Source: Synechococcus sp. HK01-R (GTDB lineage: Bacteria; Cyanobacteriota; Cyanobacteriia; PCC-6307; Cyanobiaceae). From it: a DNA stretch of 64,000 nt. The notes under the pieces are model-generated. The model saw only the letters and a program-made list of their open reading frames with translations. It did no database searches and was not told the DNA's origin. The translations under genes were made by a program, and so were the position numbers. Where the stretch lies: contig NZ_CP059059.1 of assembly GCF_014217855.1 (NCBI RefSeq), positions 1,984,001 to 2,048,000 on the forward strand. The letters run 5' to 3'. Of the stretch, positions 33,277 through 42,390 are shown in pieces (within the stretch, counting starts at the first letter, position 1; each line of letters opens with the position of its first letter).

Positions 33277-34406
33277 CCCTGCGGGTGGTGAAGGTGGGCA
33301 CCAGCCTGCTCAGAGGTCAGGAACAGGTTTCAACGGAGACGATGATCGGACGCCTCGCCGACGCCCTGGCGGAAAGCTTGGAGAAAGGCGATCGCGCCGT
33401 TCTGGTGAGCAGTGGTGCAGTCGGGCTCGGCTGCCGCCGTCTTGGCCTCAATTCGCGACCGGAGAGCGTGGTGGCTCTTCAAGCAGCGGCAGCCGTGGGC
33501 CAGGGCCATCTGATGGGGCTCTACGAAGCCGCCATGGCTCGCCACAGCAAAACCGTGGCCCAGGTGCTGCTGACCCGCTCAGATCTCGCGGATCGGCGCA
33601 GCTATCGCAATGCCTCGGCAACGCTCCATCAATTACTCGATTGGGGCGTGCTGCCGATCGTGAACGAAAACGACACCGTCTCGTCAGCGGAACTGCGCTT
33701 CGGCGACAACGACACACTGTCTGCACTTGTGGCTGCGGCTGTGGAAGCCGATGAGCTGATCCTGCTGACGGACGTGAACCACCTCTACTCAGCCGATCCG
33801 CGGATTGACGCCAGTGCCCATCCGATCACGGATGTGCATCACCCTTCCGAACTGGCTCAACTCGAAGAAGGTGCCGGTGACGGCGGCCGTTGGGGCACCG
33901 GTGGCATGACCACGAAATTGGCAGCGGCCAGAATCGCGACGGCCAGCGGAATCACAGTGCACCTGGCGGATGGGAGGGAAGCCAGCGTGCTGCAGGACGT
34001 GCTGCAGGGAGGCCGAGGCGGAACCGTGTTCCACCCCCATCCGGAGCCCCTCGGACAGCGCAAACGTTGGCTGGCCCATGCTCTTCAACCTCAGGGTTCA
34101 CTCCACCTCGATCACGGCGCCTGTGAGGCGCTTCTGCATCGGGGTGCCTCCTTACTGCTGGTGGGAATCGCAGCGATTGACGGGCGCTTCGACAGCGGAG
34201 ATGCCGTCCGCCTGCTTGGCCCGGACGGGACCGAGTTGGGTCGAGGTCTGAGCTCCCTAAGCAGTGAGGCCCTCCAGAAAGCCTTGGAGGTCGGAAGCAA
34301 CGACCCGGTTGAGAGCGACAACCGGCTCGATGGTGGCTCGCCCCTGGTTGTTCACCGTGACGCCCTCGTGCTCAGCACGCCTACGATCCGGCCGGCGGAG
34401 CTCTAA
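33273..34406 (+). CDS. proB: glutamate 5-kinase
   Basis: First step of proline synthesis: phosphorylates glutamate with ATP. 377 residues: an amino-acid kinase domain (VVKVGTSLLRG, VSSGAVGLGC, VNENDTVSSAELRFGDND, GTGGMTTKLAAA) and a C-terminal PUA domain from about residue 280 (LHLDHGACEALLHRG). Normal length for the PUA-containing form. Overlaps the YqeG gene by four bases and is followed three bases later by lpxD. Confidence 0.95.
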   Translation: MTLRVVKVGTSLLRGQEQVSTETMIGRLADALAESLEKGDRAVLVSSGAVGLGCRRLGLNSRPESVVALQAAAAVGQGHLMGLYEAAMARHSKTVAQVLLTRSDLADRRSYRNASATLHQLLDWGVLPIVNENDTVSSAELRFGDNDTLSALVAAAVEADELILLTDVNHLYSADPRIDASAHPITDVHHPSELAQLEEGAGDGGRWGTGGMTTKLAAARIATASGITVHLADGREASVLQDVLQGGRGGTVFHPHPEPLGQRKRWLAHALQPQGSLHLDHGACEALLHRGASLLLVGIAAIDGRFDSGDAVRLLGPDGTELGRGLSSLSSEALQKALEVGSNDPVESDNRLDGGSPLVVHRDALVLSTPTIRPAEL

Positions 34407-34409
34407 CGG

Positions 34410-35480
34410 ATGCATTTCAGTCAGTTGGTTGCTGCGCTGCAGCAAGGCGAAGCCGGCCTGCTTCGCCACGGCCTCGGGAGCGATCCCCGGCTCAGTTCAG
34501 CGGCGTCGCTGGAGAAAGCCAAGGCAGACCAGATGAGCTTCCTCGAAAAGGGCAATGCGCTCGAGCAAGCCCTCGAAGCAAGCCAGGCTGGCGCCCTGCT
34601 GCTTCCCGATCAAGACGAGTTAGTGCAACGAGCCGAGGCAAGGGGCACCGCCTGGGCGGTGTTCAAAGATCCCCGACTGGCCTTTGCAGAGGCCCTGGAA
34701 CTTTTGCATCCACGACCACGGCCCCTCGCGGGAGTGCATCCCACAGCGGTGATCGGTGAACGGGTCAGCCTTGGTGCTGGCGTCTCCATCGGGGCAAGGG
34801 TCTGCATCAGTGACGGAAGCAGGATCGGAAACCACAGCGTCATCCACCCGGGGGTGGTGATCTACGACGACGTGGAAGTGGGAGACCATTGCGAACTCCA
34901 CGCCAACGCAGTGCTGCATCCAGGCTCAAGGCTTGGGGCCCGATGCGTGGTGCACTCCAATGCTGTGGTGGGTTCGGAGGGTTTCGGTTTCGTTCCGACT
35001 GCCAACGGTTGGCGCAAGATGCCGCAGACCGGTCAGGTGGTGCTCGAGGACGGCGTTGAAGTGGGGTGTGGCAGCACGATCGATCGCCCCTCGGTGGGGG
35101 AGACCCGCATTGGTGCTGGCACCAAAATCGACAACCTGGTGCAGATCGGCCACGGCGTCGAAACGGGCCGGGGCTGTGCCCTCGCCTCCCAGGTCGGCAT
35201 CGCTGGCGGAGCCCGGCTTGGGAATGGGGTCATCCTTGCCGGCCAGGTCGGTGTGGCCAACAGGGCTGTCATCGGTGACCGTGCCATTGCCAGCTCCAAG
35301 AGCGGCATCCATGGCGAGGTGGCTGCCGGTGAGGTGGTGAGCGGCTATCCGGCGATTCCCAATCGCCTTTGGCTTCGGTGCTCCGCCGCCTTCGGCAAGC
35401 TGCCGGAGATGGCCAAACAACTCAGAGAGCTGAGGAAAGAACTGGATGCTCTGATCAAGTCGGAGCGTTCGCCTCAGTAA
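34410..35480 (+). CDS. lpxD: UDP-3-O-acylglucosamine N-acyltransferase
   Basis: Third step of lipid A synthesis: adds a 3-hydroxyacyl group to the 2-amino position of UDP-3-O-acyl-glucosamine. 356 residues: an N-terminal UDP-binding part, then a left-handed beta-helix of hexapeptide repeats ([20 protein letters not shown] onward) with the catalytic histidine in IGHGVETG, and a C-terminal helix. It shows the cell makes an LPS-type outer membrane lipid. Confidence 0.95.
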   Translation: MHFSQLVAALQQGEAGLLRHGLGSDPRLSSAASLEKAKADQMSFLEKGNALEQALEASQAGALLLPDQDELVQRAEARGTAWAVFKDPRLAFAEALELLHPRPRPLAGVHPTAVIGERVSLGAGVSIGARVCISDGSRIGNHSVIHPGVVIYDDVEVGDHCELHANAVLHPGSRLGARCVVHSNAVVGSEGFGFVPTANGWRKMPQTGQVVLEDGVEVGCGSTIDRPSVGETRIGAGTKIDNLVQIGHGVETGRGCALASQVGIAGGARLGNGVILAGQVGVANRAVIGDRAIASSKSGIHGEVAAGEVVSGYPAIPNRLWLRCSAAFGKLPEMAKQLRELRKELDALIKSERSPQ

Positions 35481-35513
35481 CCTCGCTGGCTTCGGCCCTC
35501 ATCCCTGAAGCCC

Positions 35514-36593
35514 ATGCGCCAGCATCGCGTCGTTCTGCTGCCGGGTGACGGCATCGGACCCGAAATCACTGCTGTGGCCCGCACGCTGCTTGACGCCGTG
35601 GCCTCTCGTCACGACTTCACCATCAGCTTTGAGGAGCAGCCAATCGGCGGTGCAGCGATCGATGCCACCGGGGAGCCACTCCCGGAAAGCACGCTCACCG
35701 CGTGCCGAGGGGCAGATGCCGTGCTTCTGGCTGCAATCGGTAGCCCCCGCTTTGACAGCCTGCCGCGTCAACAACGACCGGAAAGCGGTCTGCTCGCGCT
35801 GCGGTCCGGCATGGAACTGTTTGCCAACCTGCGTCCGGTCAAAATCGTTCCGGCTTTGATCGATGCCAGCACTCTGCGGCCGGAGGTGATCGAAGGGGTC
35901 GACCTGATGGTGGTGCGAGAACTCACCGGAGGCATTTACTTCGGCCAGCCGAAGGGGCGAGTCAGCGCTGATGGGGAGGAGCGCGGTTTCAACACCATGA
36001 CCTACTCGAGCGGCGAGGTGGACAGAATCGCCAAGGTGGCCTTTGAGCTCGCTGTTCAGCGCCGTGGTCAGCTTTGTTCTGTGGACAAGGCCAATGTGCT
36101 GGACGTGAGCCAGCTCTGGCGCGATCGCGTGGAGGCGATGGCATCGAGCTACCCAGCAGTGGAGGTGAGCCACATGTATGTGGACAACGCTGCGATGCAA
36201 CTGGTGCGGGCCCCACGTCAATTTGATGTGGTGCTCACCGGCAATCTCTTCGGCGACATTTTGAGTGACGAAGCCGCCATGCTCACCGGTTCCATCGGCA
36301 TGCTGCCCTCCGCATCCCTTGGCAGTGAAGGCCCTGGACTGTTCGAACCTGTGCATGGCTCCGCGCCGGATATCGCAGGTCAGGACAAAGCCAACCCAAC
36401 GGCGATGGTGCTATCGGCGGCCATGATGCTGCGCATCGGCCTCGGGGAGGAGTCGGCCGCCAGTGCCCTGGAACAAGCCGTGGATGGCGTCTTGGCAGGG
36501 GGCTACCGGACCGGAGATCTGATGGCAGAGGGCTGCACCATGCTTGGCTGTCGAGCCATGGGCGAGCAATTGCTCAACCATCTCTCCACCTGA
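35514..36593 (+). CDS. leuB: 3-isopropylmalate dehydrogenase
   Basis: Leucine pathway: oxidative decarboxylation of 3-isopropylmalate with NAD. 359 residues. Conserved features: VVLLPGDGIGPEI at the N-terminus, the substrate-binding arginines in SGMELFANLRPVK, VRELTGGIYFG, the catalytic lysine in VDKANVLD, metal-binding NLFGDILSDEAAM and EPVHGSAPDIAGQ. Normal length. Ends 95 bases before prk; a hairpin lies between. Confidence 0.95.
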   Translation: MRQHRVVLLPGDGIGPEITAVARTLLDAVASRHDFTISFEEQPIGGAAIDATGEPLPESTLTACRGADAVLLAAIGSPRFDSLPRQQRPESGLLALRSGMELFANLRPVKIVPALIDASTLRPEVIEGVDLMVVRELTGGIYFGQPKGRVSADGEERGFNTMTYSSGEVDRIAKVAFELAVQRRGQLCSVDKANVLDVSQLWRDRVEAMASSYPAVEVSHMYVDNAAMQLVRAPRQFDVVLTGNLFGDILSDEAAMLTGSIGMLPSASLGSEGPGLFEPVHGSAPDIAGQDKANPTAMVLSAAMMLRIGLGEESAASALEQAVDGVLAGGYRTGDLMAEGCTMLGCRAMGEQLLNHLST

Positions 36594-36613
36594 GGAGAAC
36601 CATGGGGGCCATT

Positions 36614-36646
36614 GCCGGTCCCGGCACTGCGTCGACCGGGATCGGC
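36614..36646 (+). terminator. GC-rich hairpin between leuB and prk (no U tract)
   Basis: GCCGGTCCCGG (36614-36624) pairs over 11 bases, with one G-U wobble, with CCGGGATCGGC (36636-36646), leaving an 11-base loop. No T run follows, so it could slow or end leuB transcription only weakly, or act as a processing or 5'-leader structure for prk. A TTGACC box at 36649-36654 just after it may be a prk promoter -35. Confidence 0.4.
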
Positions 36647-36688
36647 ACTTGACCTGCCAAACTCTTCGGGCCTGCTCTGCCTGCGTCG

Positions 36689-37591
36689 ATGTCGAAGCGT
36701 CACCCCGTTGTCGCCGTTACGGGTTCCTCCGGTGCCGGAACCAGCACCGTGAAAAGGGCCTTCGAACACATCTTTGCCAGGGAGAACATCACCCCTGCCG
36801 TTGTGGAGGGTGACAGCTACCACCGCTTCGAGCGGATGGCGATGAAGGAGGCCATGGCAGAAGCACTGGCCAAGGGTGAGAACTTCTCCCACTTCGGTCC
36901 AGAGGCCAACCTCTTCGACAAGCTTGAGGAACTCTTCCGCGTTTACGGCGAAAGCGGTGGCGGCCAGAAGCGCTACTACCTGCACAGCCCTGAAGAGGCC
37001 GCTGAGCACAACGCCCGTTTAGGCACCGATCTTGGCCCCGGCCAGTTCACCCCCTGGGAAAACATCCCCAGCGGCACTGACCTGCTCTTCTACGAGGGTC
37101 TGCATGGTGGTGTGCAGGGCGATGGCTACGACGTGGCTGCCCTTGCCGACCTGCTGGTGGGCGTGGTGCCCATCACCAACCTCGAATGGATTCAGAAAAT
37201 CCACCGTGACAACGCCGAGCGTGGCTATTCCGCCGAAGCGATCGTCGATACGATCCTGCGCCGGATGCCCGACTACATTAATCACATCTGTCCCCAGTTC
37301 AGCCGCACCGACATCAACTTCCAGCGGGTGCCGACCGTTGACACCTCCAACCCTTTCATCTGCCGCAATATCCCAACGCCGGATGAGAGCTTTGTGATCA
37401 TTCACTTCCGTAAAGGAGCACGTGAAAAGTGGGGAATTGACTTCGCTTACCTGCTGAGCATGATCCACGATTCATTCATGTCCAGCCCTACCAGCATCGT
37501 TGTCAATGGCGGCAAGATGGGTTTTGCCATGGAGCTGATCCTCACCCCGATCATTCATCGCATGATTGAGGAGAAGCAGAAGCTCTCCTGA
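36689..37591 (+). CDS. prk: phosphoribulokinase (class I-like)
   Basis: Calvin cycle: makes ribulose-1,5-bisphosphate from ribulose-5-phosphate and ATP. 300 residues with P-loop VTGSSGAGTSTVKRAFEHIF, EGDSYHRFERMAM, HFGPEANLFDKLEEL and the later HSPEEAAEHN. The length and P-loop resemble proteobacterial class I enzymes rather than the plant/beta-cyanobacterial class II. The P-loop lacks the regulatory cysteine, and only two cysteines occur (NHICPQF and FICRNIP), so the classic thioredoxin switch is absent. Confidence 0.95.
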   Translation: MSKRHPVVAVTGSSGAGTSTVKRAFEHIFARENITPAVVEGDSYHRFERMAMKEAMAEALAKGENFSHFGPEANLFDKLEELFRVYGESGGGQKRYYLHSPEEAAEHNARLGTDLGPGQFTPWENIPSGTDLLFYEGLHGGVQGDGYDVAALADLLVGVVPITNLEWIQKIHRDNAERGYSAEAIVDTILRRMPDYINHICPQFSRTDINFQRVPTVDTSNPFICRNIPTPDESFVIIHFRKGAREKWGIDFAYLLSMIHDSFMSSPTSIVVNGGKMGFAMELILTPIIHRMIEEKQKLS

Positions 37592-37617
37592 TCTTTTTCC
37601 AACGGAAGATCTATCGT

Positions 37618-37655
37618 GGGCTCATCTGAGTAATCAGGTGGGCCCATTTCCGTTT
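37618..37655 (+). terminator. hairpin terminator after prk
   Basis: A 12-base stem (37618-37629 with 37634-37645, two G-U wobbles) closes on a GTAA (GNRA) tetraloop and is followed by ATTTCCGTTTC, moderately T-rich. It sits 27 bases after the prk stop and would end the leuB-prk transcript. Confidence 0.65.
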
Positions 37656-37669
37656 CATCCCCATCGTTC

Positions 37670-37933
37670 GTGATCCATGGAGCCGGCAATGGTGCCGGTG
37701 TCTCACCGCGTTGGGATCGGGTCAACAGTCAGGAGCTCATCGCCCGGGCTCGTCGGATCTATTTCCGCTATCTCAGCGAGGCGACGCGTACGCAGGAACC
37801 CAGCGGCGTTGTGGTCTGTCAGAAGAGCGGCGAGGGTCGGGTGGTTTTTGAGATGCCCACACTGCTGCCAGAGGAAGAATTCCTCTCCACAGCGCTGCTT
37901 CGCAACCGGTCCCGTCGCTCCATGGCTCGCTGA
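37670..37933 (+). CDS. small unknown protein upstream of prepilin peptidase
   Basis: 87 residues from GTG 37670. The middle is helical and basic (QELIARARRIYFRYLSEATR), followed by a strand pair (GVVVCQKSGEGRVVFEMP) and a basic tail. No domain recognised. Its stop overlaps the ATG of the prepilin peptidase gene by one base, which supports it being a translated and coupled gene. Confidence 0.6.
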   Translation: MIHGAGNGAGVSPRWDRVNSQELIARARRIYFRYLSEATRTQEPSGVVVCQKSGEGRVVFEMPTLLPEEEFLSTALLRNRSRRSMAR

Positions 37934-38748
37934 TGGCTGCTGTCGTGGTGGTGCCCCTGGCCCTACTGGGGGCCTGCATCGGCAGTTTTCTCAACGTGGT
38001 GGCATGGAGGCTCCCACGACACGAATCAGTGGTCCACCCGGGGAGCCATTGCCCGAGTTGTGGTCATTCCGTGCGTTGGCATGACAACCTGCCGGTGCTG
38101 GGGTGGCTTTGGCTCGCGGGTCGTTGCCGCGACTGTGGCTGGACAATTCCGACCCGTTATCCGCTGGTTGAAGCCCTGAGCAGTGGCCTCTGGGTCAGCG
38201 CCGCGTGGGCACGAGGCTTGCCCGTCGATCAATCCCGATTGGGAGCCGAAGCCGCGGCAGGGCTTTCCCTTGTGGCCGGAGTGGTGCTGGTGAGCCTCCT
38301 GCTGGTTCTGCTGCTGATCGATTGCGACCACCTCTGGTTGCCCGAACCCCTCTGCCGTGCCGGAGTCTTGCTGGGGCTGATTGTGATGCTGAGCGCTCCA
38401 TCTCAGCTGCTGCCCCATCTGCTGGCCGCCGCCGCTGCCCTGCTGGGGATGGAAGCCCTCAGCGCCCTTGGAGAGAAAATCCTTGGCCAGCCAGCTCTCG
38501 GACTTGGCGATGCGAAACTCGCGGCCATGGGAGGTGCCTGGCTGGGACCAGCCGGGATCGCAGCTGCCATGGCCCTTGCCGTTTGCAGCGGAGCGATCAT
38601 TGGTTTGATGGGCCGACTCAGCGGAAGACTGGGGCCACGACAGCCCTTCCCCTTCGGTCCGTTCATCGCCCTGGGCATCTGGTTGGTGTGGCTCACAGGC
38701 CCGATCTGGTGGTGGCAGAACTGGATCAGGCTGATTGGAGTGGCCTGA
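37933..38748 (+). CDS. pilD: prepilin peptidase (A24 family)
   Basis: Inner-membrane aspartic peptidase that cleaves and N-methylates type IV pilin-like precursors. 271 residues. N-terminal GSFLNVVAWRLP and a cytoplasmic zinc site with two CxxC pairs (Cys40/43, Cys65/68) mark the methylase part. The catalytic aspartates are in LLIDCDHLWLP and GLGDAKLAAM (GxGD). About seven to eight transmembrane helices. Picocyanobacteria use such pili for competence. Confidence 0.92.
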   Translation: MAAVVVVPLALLGACIGSFLNVVAWRLPRHESVVHPGSHCPSCGHSVRWHDNLPVLGWLWLAGRCRDCGWTIPTRYPLVEALSSGLWVSAAWARGLPVDQSRLGAEAAAGLSLVAGVVLVSLLLVLLLIDCDHLWLPEPLCRAGVLLGLIVMLSAPSQLLPHLLAAAAALLGMEALSALGEKILGQPALGLGDAKLAAMGGAWLGPAGIAAAMALAVCSGAIIGLMGRLSGRLGPRQPFPFGPFIALGIWLVWLTGPIWWWQNWIRLIGVA

Positions 38749-38782
38749 TGGGCTTTAAATAGTCATCAGAAGGAAGAATTGC

Positions 38783-39661
38783 GTGTCGCTGTTCGACTGG
38801 TTTGCCGATCGCCGAAAAGGTCAGCCCGTGGTCAAGCTGACCCAGGAGCCTGAGGAGGGAGATGGTCTCTGGAGCAAGTGCCCGGAATGTTCCCAGGTGG
38901 TCTACCGCAAGGATCTACTCGCCAATGCGAGTGTCTGCAGCAACTGCGGGCATCACAACCGAATTGACAGTGCTGAGCGGATTGCAGTCATCGCTGATCC
39001 AGGCAGTTTCGTGCCCCTGGATGGGGACCTGGAGCCAACCGACCCGCTCGGCTTCAAAGATCGCCGTGCCTATGCCGACCGTCTACGAGAGATGCAGGCA
39101 AAAACCGGATTGCGGGATGCCGTGATCACCGGCCTGTGTCGTGTGGAGAATCATCCGCTAGCCCTGGCGGTGATGGATTTCCGCTTTATGGGGGGCTCCA
39201 TGGGCTCCGTGGTCGGCGAAAAAATCACCCGACTGGTGGAGAGAGCCACGGAACAGCGACTACCTCTCCTGATTGTGTGTGCCTCCGGCGGCGCGCGCAT
39301 GCAGGAAGGCATGCTCAGCCTGATGCAGATGGCGAAAATCTCCGGGGCTCTGGAGCGTCACCGTGAGCAGGGTCTCCTCTACATGCCGCTGCTCACGCAC
39401 CCCACAACGGGTGGAGTCACAGCCAGCTTCGCCATGCTCGGCGACCTCATCCTTGCGGAACCGAAAGCGCTGATCGGTTTCGCCGGTCGCCGGGTGATCG
39501 AACAAACCCTGCGCGAAAAGCTCCCTGACAATTTCCAGACGGCTGAATATCTGCAGGAGCACGGATTCGTCGACACGATCGTTCCGCGCACCCAGCTGAA
39601 GAGCACGCTCGTGCGGCTGCTTCGACTCCACGGAAGCCATCCCGTCGAAGCGGTCGGGTAA
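38783..39661 (+). CDS. accD: acetyl-CoA carboxylase carboxyltransferase subunit beta
   Basis: Part of acetyl-CoA carboxylase, first step of fatty acid synthesis; works with AccA. 292 residues from GTG 38783 with an AGGAAG ribosome site 6 bases upstream. A four-cysteine zinc ribbon (Cys33, 36, 52, 55) is followed by the crotonase-like core: [24 protein letters not shown] and [15 protein letters not shown]. Length is as expected. The stop overlaps the next start by one base (TAATG). Confidence 0.95.
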   Translation: MSLFDWFADRRKGQPVVKLTQEPEEGDGLWSKCPECSQVVYRKDLLANASVCSNCGHHNRIDSAERIAVIADPGSFVPLDGDLEPTDPLGFKDRRAYADRLREMQAKTGLRDAVITGLCRVENHPLALAVMDFRFMGGSMGSVVGEKITRLVERATEQRLPLLIVCASGGARMQEGMLSLMQMAKISGALERHREQGLLYMPLLTHPTTGGVTASFAMLGDLILAEPKALIGFAGRRVIEQTLREKLPDNFQTAEYLQEHGFVDTIVPRTQLKSTLVRLLRLHGSHPVEAVG

Positions 39662-40047
39662 TGGGCCGTCGACTTGTCCGCGGACTGCTTCTCGGCATCC
39701 TGATCCTGCTGACAGGGCTGGCGCAGCCCTATGCGGCCATGGCCGGCCCCGTGGACTGGCGAGAGGTCCCTCCAACCGCCGAAGGCCGGCAATGGTGGGA
39801 TGCCGGAAGCGTGCGCCGCACCCGCGAAGGAACCCTGTCTGTGCTCAGTCGATTTACGCCGGAAACCGACCCTGAAGCCCGCCCCCTGGGGAGCCTCTAC
39901 GTGATGCAGATTGATTGCGATCAGAAGCTCTATCGAGACCAGCAGGTCAATGGACTTCCCCGCTGGGGGGCTCAGTGGGAAGCTGCCGGGCAGGATGCAT
40001 TGATCAGCAGCGTGATCGATGCGGTTTGCAGCGCTGACCTCGCCTGA
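39661..40047 (+). CDS. small secreted protein, unknown
   Basis: 128 residues. Signal peptide (LLLGILILLTGLAQPYAAMA) and a mature domain rich in tryptophan with two cysteines (MQIDCDQKLY and DAVCSADLA), likely a disulfide. DWREVPPTAEGRQWWDAGSVRR looks like a conserved head. No domain name recognised. One-base overlap with accD makes co-expression likely. Confidence 0.7.
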   Translation: MGRRLVRGLLLGILILLTGLAQPYAAMAGPVDWREVPPTAEGRQWWDAGSVRRTREGTLSVLSRFTPETDPEARPLGSLYVMQIDCDQKLYRDQQVNGLPRWGAQWEAAGQDALISSVIDAVCSADLA

Positions 40048-40056
40048 ACAGTCCCC

Positions 40057-41178
40057 ATGCAAAGCAGATCCAACCGTCCCATCGGTGTCGCCATCGCCGG
40101 TCTTGGTTTCGGTGAAATCGTCCACCTGAAAGCCCTTGAGGCCGTTCAGGAACTCAAGCCCGTTGCCCTCTGGCATCCTCGAGCGGATCGGCTCAACCAA
40201 GCGACTGCAACCACTGGACTGAAGGGTTATCAAGACTGGGATGGCCTGCTGGCCGATCCCGCCGTTGAGGCGATCGTGATTGCCACCCCGCCGGAACCGA
40301 GGGTTGATCTTGCCCGACGCGCCCTCGAGGCGGGCAAGCATCTTTTGCTGGAAAAACCGGTTGGGCTCTGCGCTGAGCAGGTGGCAGATCTGCAGCGACT
40401 CGCTATGGCCCAACGCCTGAGTGTGGCCGTCGATTTCGAATACAGAGCCGTCCCTTTGTTCATGCAGGCAGCTCGTCTGCTGGCCCAGGGCACGATCGGA
40501 ACCCCCTGGCTGGTGAAGCTCGACTGGCTGATGAGCAGCAGGGCGAATCCAGAGCGGCCGTGGAGTTGGTATTCCAGCCGCCGCCAGGGGGGTGGGGTGA
40601 TCGGAGCCCTCGGCACCCATGCCTTCGACATGCTGGCCTGGATGGTCGGGCCGATCGAAAACCTGCATGCTCTCCATCACACCGCCATTCGCGAACGCCC
40701 CAACACCGATGGCCAGATGACCCCTGTCGATGCAGAGGATGTGGCTCTCATCCAGGCCCAGCTGCAGCGGCACGATGGCTCAGGCCTTGTTCCAGCCCAG
40801 GTGAGCTTGGCCTCCGTGGCACGGAATGGCCGTGGTTGTTGGCTGGAAATCCATGGCTCACAAGGAAGCTTGAAGCTGGGCAGCGATAACCAGAAGGACT
40901 ATGTGCATGGTTTCGGTCTCTGGATTGCGCAGGGCCATGAGGAACCCCGGAGTGTCCAGGCCGATGCCGACCTGCTCTTCCCTACTACCTGGAGCGATGG
41001 ACGCATCGCTCCTGTGGCGCGATTGCAGCAATGGTGGGCCCAAAGCATTCTCAGCGGACAGCCGATGGTGCCTGGACTGACCGAAGGCCTCCTAAGTCAG
41101 CTGGCCTGCGACCGCTGCCAGGAATCCCATGAAGGATGGAGCTTGCCAACACGGAATCCTGAGGGGCAGATCCGGTAG
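40057..41178 (+). CDS. Gfo/Idh/MocA-family oxidoreductase
   Basis: 373 residues. N-terminal Rossmann fold GVAIAGLGFGEIVHLKAL binds NAD(P), then VIVIATPPEPRVDLAR-like positions and EKPVGLCAEQ with the conserved EKP lysine. The substrate half has VDFEYRAVPLFMQAARLL and GVIGALGTHAFDMLAWMVG with the histidine in THAFD. A sugar-type substrate is expected; which one cannot be read. A possible -10 (TAGATT) for fba overlaps its stop codon. Confidence 0.85.
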   Translation: MQSRSNRPIGVAIAGLGFGEIVHLKALEAVQELKPVALWHPRADRLNQATATTGLKGYQDWDGLLADPAVEAIVIATPPEPRVDLARRALEAGKHLLLEKPVGLCAEQVADLQRLAMAQRLSVAVDFEYRAVPLFMQAARLLAQGTIGTPWLVKLDWLMSSRANPERPWSWYSSRRQGGGVIGALGTHAFDMLAWMVGPIENLHALHHTAIRERPNTDGQMTPVDAEDVALIQAQLQRHDGSGLVPAQVSLASVARNGRGCWLEIHGSQGSLKLGSDNQKDYVHGFGLWIAQGHEEPRSVQADADLLFPTTWSDGRIAPVARLQQWWAQSILSGQPMVPGLTEGLLSQLACDRCQESHEGWSLPTRNPEGQIR

Positions 41179-41226
41179 ATTCGCCCCCATTCGTCACTAC
41201 GACGTTTCACCACCGAGGACTTCACC

Positions 41227-42300
41227 ATGGCGCTCGTTCCGCTTCGGCTTCTTCTTGATCACGCCGCCGAAAACGGCTACGGCATCCCTGCCTTCAACGT
41301 GAACAATTTGGAGCAGGTCCAGTCGATCATGGAAGCGGCCCACGAGACCGATTCCCCGGTGATCCTGCAGGCCTCCCGCGGCGCTCGCACCTATGCCGGT
41401 GAGAACTTCCTGCGCCACCTGATCCTGGCCGCCGTTGAAACCTATCCGGACATTCCGGTGGTGATGCACCAGGACCACGGCAACAGCCCTGCCACCTGCT
41501 ACGGAGCAGCCGCCAACGGCTTCACCTCCGTGATGATGGATGGTTCCCTGGAAGCCGATGCCAAGACTCCTGCCAGCTACGACTACAACGTGGCTGTGAC
41601 CAAGGAAGTGGTGGACGTGGCCCACGCCATCGGCGTGAGCGTTGAAGGTGAGCTGGGTTGCCTCGGTTCCCTGGAAACCGGCAAGGGTGAAGCCGAGGAC
41701 GGCCATGGTTTCGAGGGTGAACTCTCCAAGGATCAGCTCCTCACCGATCCCGCAGAAGCCGCTGACTTTGTGGCCAAGACGAAGGTTGATGCCCTGGCGA
41801 TTGCCATCGGCACTAGCCACGGCGCCTACAAGTTCACCCGCAAGCCCACCGGTGAAGTGCTGGCCATCAGCCGCATTGCTGAAATCCACAAAGCCATCCC
41901 CAACACCCACCTGGTGATGCATGGCTCCTCCTCCGTTCCCCAGGAATGGCTGGAGATGATTAACAAGTACGGCGGTCAGATCCCTGAGACCTACGGCGTT
42001 CCCGTCGAGGAGATCCAGGAAGGTATCCGCAATGGTGTGCGCAAGGTCAACATCGACACCGATAACCGCCTTGCCTTCACCGCCGCTGTTCGCGAAGCAG
42101 CTGCCGCGGATCCCGCCAACTTCGACCCCCGTCACTTCAACAAGCCGGCTCGCAAGTACATGAAGCAGGTCTGCCTTGACCGCTATCAGCAGTTCTGGGC
42201 TGCCGGTAACGCCAGCAAGATCAAGCAGCGCGACATCAACTACTACGCCGGCCTGTATGCCAAGGGCGAACTGGACCCCAAGACTGCAGTTGCAGCCTGA
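41227..42300 (+). CDS. fba: class II fructose-bisphosphate aldolase (Calvin cycle type)
   Basis: Joins GAP and DHAP to fructose-1,6-bisphosphate, and E4P with DHAP to sedoheptulose-1,7-bisphosphate. 357 residues. Zinc-binding MHQDHGN (His81, His84) is followed by [20 protein letters not shown] and HGSSSVPQ. The length and sequence match the Calvin-cycle subtype. GAGGA 7 bases before ATG 41227 is a good ribosome site. Codon use is strongly biased toward C-ending codons, as in highly expressed genes. Followed by a strong terminator. Confidence 0.95.
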   Translation: MALVPLRLLLDHAAENGYGIPAFNVNNLEQVQSIMEAAHETDSPVILQASRGARTYAGENFLRHLILAAVETYPDIPVVMHQDHGNSPATCYGAAANGFTSVMMDGSLEADAKTPASYDYNVAVTKEVVDVAHAIGVSVEGELGCLGSLETGKGEAEDGHGFEGELSKDQLLTDPAEAADFVAKTKVDALAIAIGTSHGAYKFTRKPTGEVLAISRIAEIHKAIPNTHLVMHGSSSVPQEWLEMINKYGGQIPETYGVPVEEIQEGIRNGVRKVNIDTDNRLAFTAAVREAAAADPANFDPRHFNKPARKYMKQVCLDRYQQFWAAGNASKIKQRDINYYAGLYAKGELDPKTAVAA

Positions 42301-42323
42301 TCATCACGATCGAAAGATCAATG

Positions 42324-42353
42324 AAGGGGGGGGCGAAAGGCCCCCCTTTTTTT
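42324..42353 (+). terminator. strong Rho-independent terminator after fba
   Basis: AAGGGGGG pairs with CCCCCCTT around a loop containing C-GAAA-G, followed by seven T. This is the clearest terminator in the window and closes a long plus-strand gene run. Confidence 0.85.
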
Positions 42354-42390
42354 GTGGCGTGGTTGACGTTCCTTGTTGAACCTGGCTTGC

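Noticed and set aside
35499-36356. 285-codon minus-strand frame opposite leuB
   Set aside because: leuB is certain by motif; the antisense frame has no recognisable domain.
39379-40773. 464-codon minus-strand open frame
   Set aside because: Antisense to accD, the small secreted protein and the Gfo/Idh oxidoreductase, all with recognisable domains; the antisense translation shows none.
41197-42135. 312-codon minus-strand open frame opposite fba
   Set aside because: Antisense to a clear, highly codon-biased fba; the frame is a by-product of that bias.
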